Positions 1-7,530 of a DNA stretch of 42,398 nucleotides are shown in pieces. The notes beneath the pieces are model-generated. The model was not told where the DNA came from. It saw only the letters and a program-made list of their open reading frames with translations, and did no database searches. The position numbers and the translations under genes are program-made. This DNA is from a bacterium (GTDB lineage Bacteria; Verrucomicrobiota; Verrucomicrobiia; Limisphaerales; UBA8199): contig JAJYHY010000007.1 of NCBI GenBank assembly GCA_021784555.1, positions 10,616-53,013 of the forward strand. Direction: 5' to 3'. Position 1 is the stretch's first letter. Each line of letters starts with the position of its first letter.

Positions 1-80
1 AAGCCGACTATTCCGCGAGTGAGATTCCAGTCCTGTCGCCGGACGAATTCCTCGCCTGGTTCGATGCCGAGGCCAAATAG
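1..80 (+). CDS. C-terminal end of a probable PIN-family toxin-like protein (partial)
   Basis: Only the last 25 codons are in the window (frame beginning at base 3, stop TAG at 78-80). The tail reads IPVLSPDEFLAWF and then a short acidic end. An 'IP(I/V)L(T/S)PxEFLxWL' ending is typical of the putative toxin component PIN family (PIN-domain ribonucleases), and this match is the only basis for the call. The gene converges on the response regulator whose stop lies 15 bases further on. The start, the catalytic acidic residues and any antitoxin gene lie outside the window, so the assignment is tentative. Confidence 0.4.
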   Translation, partial: ADYSASEIPVLSPDEFLAWFDAEAK

Positions 81-95
81 CCCCATGGTCTCGGG

Positions 96-797
96 CTAGG
101 GCTGGACCAGGCCGCGACGACCGGCCGCCGCGATAGCCTCGGTGCGGCTCAGCACATCTAATTTCGAGAAGATGCTGCGCAGGTGGGCTTTCACCGTGCT
201 CTCGCTGATGTAAAGGTGGGCGCCAATTTCCCTGTTGCTCTTGCCCCGTGCGAGCAGCGCCAAGACGTCCAACTCCCGGCCAGTCAACGTCTCGCCGCGG
301 ATACCGGCGGCCAGTTTGTTAACAAGCGACGGCGGGATGCAGGTCTCTCCCCGGCTCACGCGTCGGATGGCTTCAAGCAACTCTTCACGGCGCGCGTCTT
401 TCAGGATGTAGCCCCTGGCCCCCGCCTTGATGGCCCGATAGATGTCGTTATCCGTGTCGTACGTGGTCAAGACGATCACCCGCGCCGAACCAGCCTCTTT
501 ATGAATCTCCTCAATCGCCCCCACCCCGTCCAGCACGGGCATCCGCAGGTCGAGCAGCGTTACATCCGGACGGTGTTTGCGCCAAAGCTCTACGGCTGCA
601 CGGCCGTTGGCCGCTTCCCCAACGACCACCATGTCCGGCTGCATGCCAACGATCGCCGCCAACCCGGCGGTCACCGTCACGTGGTCGTCGGCAATGAGCA
701 GACGAATCTTGTCAGCACCGGTGGTTGGCAGCCCAGGCCGAGGGGTGGGCGCCTTGGAGGTTCCGGAGCGCTGCCCCGATTTGAATTCGTCAGTCAT
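96..797 (-). CDS. NarL/LuxR-type response regulator
   Basis: A cytoplasmic DNA-binding response regulator of 233 residues. An unusual 30-residue polar leader precedes a receiver domain (about 31-150) with the acidic pair in LLIADDH, phospho-acceptor Asp83 in LLDLRMP and the conserved Lys in GYILKDAR. A LuxR/GerE helix-turn-helix follows (about 170-230; LTGRELDVLALLARGKSN and ISESTVKAHLRSIFSKL). The gene overlaps the upstream histidine kinase by 4 bases (ATGA type), so the two are almost certainly translationally coupled cognate partners of the NarX/NarL or DegS/DegU kind. The target genes cannot be read from the sequence. A start further in, near the receiver domain, is possible because the leader is not conserved in the family. 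Confidence 0.93.
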   Translation of the reverse strand: MTDEFKSGQRSGTSKAPTPRPGLPTTGADKIRLLIADDHVTVTAGLAAIVGMQPDMVVVGEAANGRAAVELWRKHRPDVTLLDLRMPVLDGVGAIEEIHKEAGSARVIVLTTYDTDNDIYRAIKAGARGYILKDARREELLEAIRRVSRGETCIPPSLVNKLAAGIRGETLTGRELDVLALLARGKSNREIGAHLYISESTVKAHLRSIFSKLDVLSRTEAIAAAGRRGLVQP

Positions 798-2104
798 AAA
801 CCAACCCGGGCTTGGGGAAATGCCAAAACAATGGAGATGGTGGCGCCCTGGCCATTGGCGCTCTGTATCGCAAATCGGCCTCCCATGGTCTCGACGCGCT
901 CTTGTATTCCTCTTAACCCAAAACCTTCATGGCGAGCGGCTGGATCAAAACCCTGGCCGTCATCCTTAAGCCTCAGACAAATCTCCTTCTCTCCGAACGC
1001 AAGCCGTGCCTCGAAGCGGTGAGCCCGGGCGTGACGCAACACGTTCGTGAGAGCTTCCTGGACAATCCGCAGAACATTGTCCTCCCATTCATCGGGGAGT
1101 TCGGGGGGTTGACCCCGGACATGGAATTGCGCCTGGATGCCGGTGCTGGCCGTGACTCTTCGAATCAGACCTTGCAGCGCTTCACAGAGGTCATCCTCCT
1201 CCAAACCGCGGGGGCGAAGGGCTCGCACGGAACGCCGCGCCTCCCGCAGACTCTCGCGCGCGAGCGCGCCGGCGCGAATGAGACTTTCCGTGGCTTGGGC
1301 CGGCCGCCCCCTCGACATGGCTTCCTCCACTGCTTCCAATTGAACGATGACTCCCGTGAATCCTTGAGCCAGTGTGTCATGGATGTCCCGGGCCAGGCGA
1401 TTACGTTCCGCGATAACCGCCGCCTGGCGACTTTGCCGGGACAGGCGCCCAAGCTGGCAAGCCAGCATGGCCTGGTGGGCCAAGGCCTGCGCCAATTCCA
1501 CGTCTTCCGCCCGCAACGAGCATTTCCGGGTAAAACGAATCCCCGCCACCCCCACCACGTCTCCGGCGATGAGCATGGGCGCCATAAGCTTGGTCACCAC
1601 TCCCAGGGACAATAGGTGCTCCCGCCAAGGAAAGGCGGGTCCCTCCCGTATATCCTCCAGCACGCGGGCCTTGCCCGTGCGGAAGACCTCCGGCCATGGG
1701 CGGACCTCGTCGATCCTGAGGGGTAGGCTTATGCTTGCCAGCGCCGCGTCGGCTCCTGTGATGAGCCTGCCCCCCTCAAAGGCAAACTCGAACCGGACCA
1801 GGCCCGTGTTTTCATCCCGCAACCATATACTGCTGCTGTGTGCCCTCAATTGCTCGGTAATGGTCCGCAGGACGTGCTCCACCAGCCTGTCCGGAGCGGA
1901 TTCCTTGGCCATGGCGTCCAAGGTCCGTGTCAGGGCCTCGACCTGACCGCGGGCCACTTGCGTGGACGCACGAAACGTCTCAGCCGCTTCCTTGGCAACC
2001 CTTCCCGATTCATCCAATTGGCGTTCGGATAGTCCGGTTCCAGAGGACGCCTTGTCCGGATCGCCCTTCCTCCGTTCCTCTTCCATGTTGATGCCAGAAG
2101 CCAT
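794..2104 (-). CDS. GAF-domain sensor histidine kinase (HisKA_3, NarX/DegS type)
   Basis: A 436-residue histidine kinase without obvious membrane segments, so probably a cytoplasmic sensor. A coiled-coil-like N-terminus (about 20-70) leads into a GAF domain (about 74-215). The HisKA_3 dimerisation helix has phospho-acceptor His242 in ARDIHDTLAQG, and the HATPase_c domain (about 335-430) has the N-box in VQEALTNVLRHA and G-boxes in DDGQGFD and GFGLRGIQERV. All residues needed for autophosphorylation are visible. It lies directly upstream of the NarL-type regulator with a 4-base overlap and should phosphorylate it. The ligand of the GAF domain is unknown. An internal start at Met7 is possible. 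Confidence 0.92.
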   Translation of the reverse strand: MASGINMEEERRKGDPDKASSGTGLSERQLDESGRVAKEAAETFRASTQVARGQVEALTRTLDAMAKESAPDRLVEHVLRTITEQLRAHSSSIWLRDENTGLVRFEFAFEGGRLITGADAALASISLPLRIDEVRPWPEVFRTGKARVLEDIREGPAFPWREHLLSLGVVTKLMAPMLIAGDVVGVAGIRFTRKCSLRAEDVELAQALAHQAMLACQLGRLSRQSRQAAVIAERNRLARDIHDTLAQGFTGVIVQLEAVEEAMSRGRPAQATESLIRAGALARESLREARRSVRALRPRGLEEDDLCEALQGLIRRVTASTGIQAQFHVRGQPPELPDEWEDNVLRIVQEALTNVLRHARAHRFEARLAFGEKEICLRLKDDGQGFDPAARHEGFGLRGIQERVETMGGRFAIQSANGQGATISIVLAFPQARVGL

Positions 2105-2207
2105 TGCAGTATCGGCCTATAAGATGGCATGGCCACAGCCGATGCACAAATCGACCCGCGACGATGCGGTTGGTTCTTACTACCGCAGAACTCAGGTGAC
2201 CAAAGCT

Positions 2208-3755
2208 CTACGACGGAGGCAGGGCCGGCAGATACACCTTGAACCGAGTGCCCTCGCCCAGGCGGATGTTCACCTGGATAAAACCGCCATGACCTCTAAC
2301 GATTGCCAATGCGCTCGCGAGCCCAAGGCCCGTGCCTTTGCCGGGTTCCTTTGTGGTAAAGAAGGGATCGAATATTTTGTCCAGTGTATCGGGCGGTATG
2401 CCAGCCCCGGTGTCGGCGATCTGCAAAACGACATAAGGCCCAGGCTTGGCCTCCGAATTCATGGCGGCATAATCGGCGTCGGCCAGGAGGTTTTCGGCGG
2501 AGACGGAGAGCGTGCCCCCGCTCGACATGGCGTCGCGTGCGTTGACGCAAAGGTTCAGCAAGACTTGGCAGATCTGGGTCGGGTCACCGTGTACGAACCA
2601 AAGGTTGTCCGGCACTTGCTCCTCGACCTTGATGTTCTTGGGGAACGTGCATCGAGCGACTTTGGCTACCTCTTGCAACAGGCTTCCAGGTCGGAGAGAG
2701 ACTTTTTGGCTTCCAATGCCGCGCCCGAAAGTCAGCAGTTGTTGAATGATCTGCGAGCCGCGACGCGCGGATTCCTCGATCATGGCGATGATTTGCAGCG
2801 CATCATTATCTTTGGCCAAGCGGCGCAAGAAGCCGCTGGCCATGGTAATCGGCACGAGAACGTTCTTAAGATCGTGTGCAATCCCGCTGGCAAGAATGCC
2901 GATACTTTCCGCGCGCTGGGCGCGGAGGAATTGCTCCTCCCACCGCTTTTGTTCAGTGACATCCGTGTTGACAATAAGGAACGAACTCGGTGGATCCCCT
3001 TCACGAGGGATCACCCTCCAGCGGCTGAGCACCACCCGCCGTGCGCCGAGCGGAGTGGTATGCCGAATCTCCTCGGACCAGGAACGCCGCTCCAGAGTGG
3101 CTTGGCAAACTTCCGCAAATCGGCCCCGGTTCTCTGGAAACAACACCTCCGCGGCGTCCTGTTTCAGCAGTTGCCCGGAAGGCAGCTCGTGGAAACGCTC
3201 GGCACTGCGGTTGCAGTACCGGAATCGGCCCTCTGGGCCCACCACGAAAATCGCATCCTGGATCTCGTCGAGCAAGGCGGCTTGCTCCCGGATGCGATCC
3301 TGGCTCTCTTCCAGAGCTTCCTCCGCCCGCTTGCGTTGCCGGCGCTCCTCGGCGCCACGCAATTCCCGCTGCACCGCCGGGATGAGGCGTCCCAGGCTGT
3401 CTTTATCGAGGTAATCGTGCGCCCCTTGCCTCATCATGGCCACGGCCGTTTCCTCCCGAATGGTGCCGGAGACAACGATAAAGGGTATGTCCCTTCCGCT
3501 GGCTTGAACGATAGCCAAAGCGCTGGGTGCGTCAAGACAAGGCATGGCGCAATCTGCCAGAACCAGGTCCCATTCCTGCCGAGTCAGGGCTGTCCCGAGA
3601 CCTTCGGCCGTTTCAACTTGTTCCCATTGAACCGTGTAGCCGGCCCGTTCGAGTTGGTGGACTATCAAGCGGGTGTCGTCATTGGAATCTTCCACCAGCA
3701 GCACACGAAGCGGATGAGTTACGTCTCGAGGCACGTCTCTGTCATTACTGCCCAA
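2208..3755 (-). CDS. Hybrid sensor kinase, REC-PAS-HisKA-HATPase
   Basis: A 515-residue cytoplasmic kinase with the receiver at the N-terminus. Domains in order: receiver (about 15-135; acidic pair in LLVEDSNDD, phospho-acceptor in LVLADCAMP, Lys in DYLDKDS), a helical linker, PAS (about 160-275, ending in the usual DVTEQKRWEEQ), a HisKA helix with the His in ASGIAHDLKNVLVP, and HATPase_c (about 380-510; N-box LLNLCVNARDAM, G-boxes ADTGAGIP and GTGLGLASA). With an N-terminal receiver, its kinase output is probably controlled by another kinase in a relay (inference). It is separated by 103 bases from the NarX-type kinase gene. No DNA-binding output partner sits beside it, so it is an orphan. 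A palindromic element begins 6 bases upstream of its start codon and may affect its promoter. Confidence 0.9.
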   Translation of the reverse strand: MGSNDRDVPRDVTHPLRVLLVEDSNDDTRLIVHQLERAGYTVQWEQVETAEGLGTALTRQEWDLVLADCAMPCLDAPSALAIVQASGRDIPFIVVSGTIREETAVAMMRQGAHDYLDKDSLGRLIPAVQRELRGAEERRQRKRAEEALEESQDRIREQAALLDEIQDAIFVVGPEGRFRYCNRSAERFHELPSGQLLKQDAAEVLFPENRGRFAEVCQATLERRSWSEEIRHTTPLGARRVVLSRWRVIPREGDPPSSFLIVNTDVTEQKRWEEQFLRAQRAESIGILASGIAHDLKNVLVPITMASGFLRRLAKDNDALQIIAMIEESARRGSQIIQQLLTFGRGIGSQKVSLRPGSLLQEVAKVARCTFPKNIKVEEQVPDNLWFVHGDPTQICQVLLNLCVNARDAMSSGGTLSVSAENLLADADYAAMNSEAKPGPYVVLQIADTGAGIPPDTLDKIFDPFFTTKEPGKGTGLGLASALAIVRGHGGFIQVNIRLGEGTRFKVYLPALPPS

Positions 3756-3761
3756 TTTTTC

Positions 3762-3885
3762 GTAACTGCTCAGGTGGCGATAGGAGCGCGGACGCCCTCG
3801 TCCGCGTCCCCAGAGAGCCGCAGTCGCGGACGAGGGCGTCCGCGCTCCTATCGCGTGCGTCTGGCCGCTTGACCTGAGCAGTTAC
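3762..3885. mobile_element. 124-bp palindromic MITE-like element with flanking direct repeats
   Basis: The ends are inverted copies, GTAACTGCTCAGGT (3762-3775) and ACCTGAGCAGTTAC (3872-3885). Inside lies a second long inverted repeat, CGATAGGAGCGCGGACGCC and its complement, around a short centre. The bases just outside, AATTTTTC at 3754-3761 and again at 3886-3893, form an 8-bp direct repeat (9 bp if the shared G is counted), as a target-site duplication would. There is no coding capacity. It therefore looks like a non-autonomous element moved by a transposase encoded elsewhere. A shorter relative lies at 6622-6686. Confidence 0.75.
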
Positions 3886-4017
3886 AATTTTTCGGGCAGC
3901 GGTTTTAGTCGTCGCTGAATCGTAACCCATCGCCGGCGTCCGTCCACCGGATCGGAGGGACATTCTCCGGATCGAAGGGGGTGCTCGTCTCCGGCGCCCT
4001 AAAGTCAGTTGCCACTG

Positions 4018-4356
4018 CTACCCCTTGGCCCCTGAACCACGGTTCATGCCCTTTCCTGCGCGGCATTCTCCAGCTTGCTCCCGTGGGAGTGGCCCCCGAG
4101 CGAGATGCACATCATGCAGCAACGTGGAAAGCGGAGTTTGCAGCGCCTGAGACAGCCTGTCTATGGTTGCCAACGACGGATTGCGAGCCCCACGTTCCAC
4201 GTCCGTAACGTAACTCCGGTTCAATCCGGCGCGCCACGCCAGTTCTTCCTGCGAAAGTCCTAGCTTCCGGCGGCGATCCCGGACGGCTTGTCCGAAGGCG
4301 GTCGCCAGATTCGAGAAGTAGAACTTGATACCGTATTCTTCATTCCGATTCTTCAT
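4018..4356 (-). CDS. XRE-family helix-turn-helix regulator
   Basis: A small cytoplasmic DNA-binding protein of 112 residues from the ATG at 4356. The open frame extends 25 codons further upstream, but that stretch is not family-like. The HTH_XRE domain covers about residues 18-75: FGQAVRDRRRKLGLSQEELA, the recognition helix region NRSYVTDVERGARNPS, and LATIDRLSQALQTPLSTLL. The last 30 residues are Gly/Arg-rich and unlike the family. It stands alone between the MITE-like element and a repeat-rich gap, so no target is apparent. Small XRE proteins of this kind usually act as repressors of nearby genes or of mobile elements, but nothing here shows which. Confidence 0.85.
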   Translation of the reverse strand: MKNRNEEYGIKFYFSNLATAFGQAVRDRRRKLGLSQEELAWRAGLNRSYVTDVERGARNPSLATIDRLSQALQTPLSTLLHDVHLARGPLPREQAGECRAGKGMNRGSGAKG

Positions 4357-4555
4357 TGCAAACGCTCGGAGTTGATCATGGTCGCAGCTAGCCCTCTGTA
4401 TCAGCCCGGCTGCGGCATCGCTATGGGGCACTGAGGTTTTTCAGGCCCGGAGTCGCGCTGCCGTCTTCCCCCTGAGTTTACGATTGGAACTTAGCGCCGC
4501 GCTTGGGGCGGACGCCATTATACGTTGGTGTAATTGAGATTATACCCGCCTCCCT

Positions 4556-4605
4556 CATCAGGCATTGGGCATTTACCATTATTGCGAAATGCCCAATGCC
4601 TGATG
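4556..4605. repeat. 19-bp perfect inverted repeat
   Basis: CATCAGGCATTGGGCATTT (4556-4574) and its exact reverse complement (4587-4605) surround a 12-base loop. The flanking text carries further related words (TTCAATGCTCAATGA after the right arm). There is no T-run, so it is not a classical terminator. It may be one of the CATTGGGCATT-type intergenic repeats seen in environmental bacterial genomes, but copy number cannot be judged from one window. Confidence 0.7.
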
Positions 4606-4695
4606 TTCAATGCTCAATGAGACGGGTAATGCGGTCTGAGGTCCCCTCGCTAGCGGCGTTTCCGTCGCCCTGCCTGTCAAGCGGAACCGTTCGGC

Positions 4696-4767
4696 GCGGG
4701 GTCAGTCCTCACTTTTTCCGCGGTGAAGGAAGGGAAGTGGCGGAAAAAGCTGCAGGACTGACCCCGG
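4696..4767. repeat. REPIN-like nested inverted repeat
   Basis: GGGGTCAGTCCT (4698-4709) pairs with AGGACTGACCCC (4754-4765). Just inside, CTTTTTCCGC pairs with GCGGAAAAAG. The centre is purine-rich (GGTGAAGGAAGGGAAGTG). 'GGGGTCAG...CTGACCCC' ends with an inner A/T tract are the usual look of REP/REPIN units moved by REP-associated tyrosine transposases (Y1 type). No such transposase gene is in the window. Confidence 0.65.
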
Positions 4768-4791
4768 CGCCTTCCATGCCCGACACATTTA

Positions 4792-5445
4792 TCACACCCC
4801 GTTCGAGGCCGGCGGATTCGGTTCGATCTCCAGCTTCTGTGCCAACCAAACCAGGTCCGCGACGGAAGCAACGCGCATCTTTTTCATGATGTTGCCCCGG
4901 TGGACTTTGACGGTGATCTCCGTCGTGCCGAGGTCCGCGGCGATTTGCTTGTTTAACCTGCCGGCGATGACGAAGCGCATGACCTCGCGTTCCCGCCGCG
5001 AAAGCGAGTCGTACCGCGCGCGCAGTTCCGCGACTTCCCTCCTTTGTTCCAGGCTGGCCCGGTCGCGATCGAGCGCTTGCTGAATGGCATCGAGCAAATC
5101 CTGGTCGCTGAAGGGCTTAGTCAAAAACTCGACGGCGCCGGCTTTCATGGCTTGGACGCTCATCTTAATGTCGCCATGCCCGGTGATGAAGATGACGGGG
5201 AGAGGGCAGCGGCGAACCCGCAATTCGCGCTGGACCTGGAGGCCGCTTTGGTCGGGCAGGCGAACATCCAGCACCAGCCAAGCCGGTCCCTCGGGGCGTC
5301 GGCGCTGGAGAAATTCTTTAGCCGACGCAAAGGTCTCCACTCGCAGCCCAACTGAACGAATCAAGCTGTCGATCGCTTCGCGCACGCACGCATCATCGTC
5401 CACCACCAGCACCACTGGAGCCAGGGACGCCATGGGCGATTTCAT
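4792..5445 (-). CDS. FixJ/TodT-type response regulator
   Basis: A 217-residue response regulator. The receiver domain (about 9-125) has the acidic cluster VVDDDA, phospho-acceptor Asp60 in WLVLDVRLPD and Lys in VEFLTKPFSDQDLLDAI. A linker helix leads to a LuxR-type HTH (about 145-205; SLSRREREVMRFVIAGRLN and GTTEITVKVHRGNIMKKM). This layout matches FixJ, TodT and StyR regulators. It overlaps the upstream kinase remnant by 4 bases, so the pair was once a coupled FixL/FixJ-like system. The kinase is now truncated and frameshifted, so this intact regulator may respond to another kinase or to small phosphodonors. Confidence 0.92.
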   Translation of the reverse strand: MKSPMASLAPVVLVVDDDACVREAIDSLIRSVGLRVETFASAKEFLQRRRPEGPAWLVLDVRLPDQSGLQVQRELRVRRCPLPVIFITGHGDIKMSVQAMKAGAVEFLTKPFSDQDLLDAIQQALDRDRASLEQRREVAELRARYDSLSRREREVMRFVIAGRLNKQIAADLGTTEITVKVHRGNIMKKMRVASVADLVWLAQKLEIEPNPPASNGV

Positions 5446-6490
5446 GACCGGCCTCCATTTTGGACCGGTAACGTGAATTGGAAGGTGACGCCCGAGCCAT
5501 CGTGCGGGGTCGTCCAGAGCCGCCCGCCGTGCGCCTCCACGATCGAACGGCTGATGGCCAGCCCCATCCCGAGCCCCTGTGGTTTTGTGGTGTAGAAAGG
5601 TTCAAAGACCCGTTCGCTATCCTCCGGCGCTATTCCTCCGCCAGTGTCTTCCACGGCCACCCGCAGTGCGTCTGGTGGCAAGCGGTCCGTACGAATCCGC
5701 AGGACCCGCTGGCGCTCCGACACCGTGCTCAAGGAATCCAGCGCGTTCAGTATCAAATTGAGCAGAACCTGTTGCAGTTGCACACGATCGGCCACCACGG
5801 AGGGAAATCTCGCCGTCAACTCCGTCTCCAAAAACACCTGTTTGCGCTTCAATTCCGGCTGCGTCAGGGCAACAGTTTCCTCGATTAACTCGTTGATACT
5901 GACGGGGATTTCGGCCGGTTCGCCCTTGCTCATCAGCGCCCGGATGCGCTTGATCGCTTCGCTGGCGCGGTCGCCGTCGCGCGCTATCCGGTCGATGGCC
6001 TGGCGCACTTCTTCGAGATTGGGCGGAACCGCGGCCAGCCACCGTGCCGCCGCGTTGGCATTGGTCACCACGCCAGCCAGCGGCTGATTCACTTCGTGGG
6101 CAATCGAGGCCGTGAGTTCGCCCACAACCATCACACGCGCCATTCTAATCAGTTCCGTTTGTGCTTGACGTAAGCCCTCTTCCGCCCGTACCCGCTCGGT
6201 GACATCTTCGTTGATGCCTGTTTGCGCTCAGTGATGTCGCGCAAAGTGCAGAACGTTGATGAGACTTCTCCGCTCTGGGATACGCGCGCGACACTCAACC
6301 CTTCCAAGTGAATGACTTTCCCTTCGCTCGTTCTCCAACGTTCCTCGTAGGTTCGTGGCCGGCCCTCAAAAAGGTCTTTGAATACGCCACGGATGCAAGG
6401 CTCGTCTTCCGGGACGAGCAAGTGCTGAAAGATGTTCATCTTACGCAGCTCAAACTGTGGGCAGCCTGGGCGCGCTGCCGCCGATTGCAA
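5442..6490 (-). pseudogene. Broken PAS sensor histidine kinase (frameshift and internal deletion)
   Basis: Two adjacent frames together make one kinase. Frame 6149-6490 holds the second half of a PAS domain ending in LRDITERKQ. Frame 5442-6143 holds the transmitter: HisKA with His16 in TASIAHEVNQPLAG, and HATPase_c with LLNLILNALDSL, EDTGGGIA and LGMGLAISRSIVEAHGG. In the transmitter frame the sequence can be read back as NEDVTERVRAEEGLRQAQTE, another PAS end, before a TGA, without an ATG. Two PAS C-termini only about ten codons apart but in different frames point to loss of a PAS domain plus a frameshift. The first half of the remaining PAS is also missing upstream. A 233-residue transmitter could still be made from the ATG at 6143, without any sensor. 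Confidence 0.8.
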
Positions 6491-6621
6491 GTTGAGCTTT
6501 TCATGTGCTCCAGATCGACTAATCCACCTTCAACATCGCCCGCTGACCCCCAAAATCAAGGGCAAGGCGGGTTCCTGGCGGAGTCCCAGCAACCCCCCGG
6601 GGGCTGAGGCCGTCAAGAATT

Positions 6622-6686
6622 GTAACTGCTCAGGTGCTGATAGGAGCGCGGACGCCCTCGTCCGCGTCAATTGGCGACGCGGTTAC
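6622..6686. repeat. Shorter copy of the GTAACTGCTCAGGT palindromic element
   Basis: It begins with the same GTAACTGCTCAGGT end and the same GATAGGAGCGCGGACGCCC inner arm as the element at 3762-3885, then closes with a short hairpin CCGCGTC (6662-6668) / GACGCGG (6676-6682) and a terminal GTTAC. It therefore retains the left half and a minimal right end. No matching direct repeat flanks it. It lies between the truncated kinase remnant and another gene remnant, right at the point where recognisable protein sequence resumes. Confidence 0.65.
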
Positions 6687-6858
6687 AAACCACCAGGCGT
6701 GGGGGCTGGGAATATACTGCGTGTTTTATGACGCGCCGGTCGTGGCCGATCGGGCCATCGACGCCCCGGCGGCCCCGGAGGTCAAGTTACACCACATGGT
6801 CACGGTTCGGCTGAACGGACGGCCTGGCAGCGGAATAAGGCACGTCGTCAACGACTTC
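6685..6858 (+). pseudogene. Gene remnant of unknown function, cut at its 5' end by the repeat
   Basis: An open stretch encoding WGLGIYCVFYD, then VVADRAIDAPAAPEVKLHHM and VTVRLNGRPGSGIRHVVND reads like a genuine protein fragment (balanced, hydrophobic-alternating, with a GSGIRHV turn). It resembles the C-terminal parts of secreted proteins, but no family can be named with confidence. It has no start codon of its own: the codons before it are encoded by the palindromic repeat. It loses protein character after about 6858, where different, transposase-like text begins. It is treated as decayed. Confidence 0.35.
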
Positions 6859-6869
6859 AAGCGGTCTCA

Positions 6870-7092
6870 GCACAATAGGCGAGATGGCTTTCTATTTCTG
6901 CACCAGCCTGATGTCAGTCTTGACAAGGGCCACGGGCGCATTGAGCTGCGCCAACTCTGGTGCGCCCGCACCACCCCCGAGGAATCCGGGCGCAAGGGCG
7001 GCAAAACTTCCCTGCCCGACTTTGAGAAACATGTCTATCGCCACCCCAGCGGGCTGCTGCGCCGATTCACCCAGAACCGACATGAAGAGTAA
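6870..7092 (+). mobile_element. Possible remnant of an ISAs1-type transposase gene
   Basis: In the same frame as the preceding remnant, bases 6922-6945 encode DKGHGRIE followed by LRQLW. The word 'DKGHGRIExRxLW' is characteristic of ISAs1-family (H-repeat associated) DDE transposases just before the last catalytic region. About 70 codons can be read before a stop at 7092, but the rest of the transposase (normally about 370 residues) is absent and the text after LWC is not family-like. It is a short decayed fragment. Together with the neighbouring repeats it marks the edge of the gas vesicle locus as a site of past insertions. Confidence 0.4.
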
Positions 7093-7190
7093 AGCACACC
7101 GCCAACCCCAAAACGGAGGATCGCAAAGAGGCGGAATGCGTCCTCGGCATCCATTCATTCCTGGCATGAAACATTCGGGCTGGGGCTTTG

Positions 7191-7526
7191 TCAACCGCCG
7201 CTGCTGAGGGGTTGGGCTTGCTGAACCAGGGGCGCGGAAGCTTCTAGCTTTTCCAGGCGGTCCTGGAGTTCGCGCATGGAATCTGAAAGCTGGTCCTGCG
7301 GGTGTCGGGAGAAGGCGGGATGATTTGTCCACCAATCCAGGCCGAGTTCCTTGGCCTTATCAACCGAGCAGACCACGAGGCGGATTTGAATGGTAAGCAG
7401 CTCGATTTCAACGAGCTTCACTTTGATGTCACCCGCGATGACGATGCCCTTATCAAGCACACGTTCGAGGATATCGGCGAGGGTGGCGCCATTGGTAGAA
7501 TGTTCAATGTGGTGTGAGGTTGCCAT
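7191..7526 (-). CDS. gvpJ: GvpJ-type gas vesicle protein (GvpA family)
   Basis: A 111-residue member of the GvpA family, made in small amounts in other systems and needed to start or shape gas vesicles. The GvpA-like core is residues 13-55 (LADILERVLDKGIVIAGDI, then IELLTIQIRLVVCSVDKA), followed by KELGLDWW, an extension seen in GvpJ-like proteins rather than GvpA. A charged helical C-terminus (about 80-100, RELQDRLEKLEA) replaces the short end of GvpA. It is the last gene of the minus-strand operon, starting 4 bases after the GvpM/S-GvpK fusion stop. No clear terminator hairpin with a T-run was found after it. GvpS is the main alternative name. Confidence 0.85.
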   Translation of the reverse strand: MATSHHIEHSTNGATLADILERVLDKGIVIAGDIKVKLVEIELLTIQIRLVVCSVDKAKELGLDWWTNHPAFSRHPQDQLSDSMRELQDRLEKLEASAPLVQQAQPLSSGG

Positions 7527-7530
7527 GGCG

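Larger units (their letters stand above)
4432..4791. other. Repeat-rich intergenic region
   Basis: A gap of about 360 bases between the XRE gene start and the end of the FixJ-type regulator gene. No convincing coding frame was found. It holds two unrelated strong inverted repeats, listed separately: a 19-bp pair at 4556-4605 and a nested REPIN-like pair at 4696-4767. The part around 4510-4620 is visibly richer in A+T than its surroundings, so it may also carry the XRE gene promoter, although no clear -35/-10 pair was identified. Confidence 0.6.

Noticed and set aside
1962-3872. 636-codon plus-strand open frame over the hybrid kinase
   Set aside because: It is antisense to a kinase with complete REC, PAS, HisKA and HATPase motifs, and its end runs through the palindromic element.
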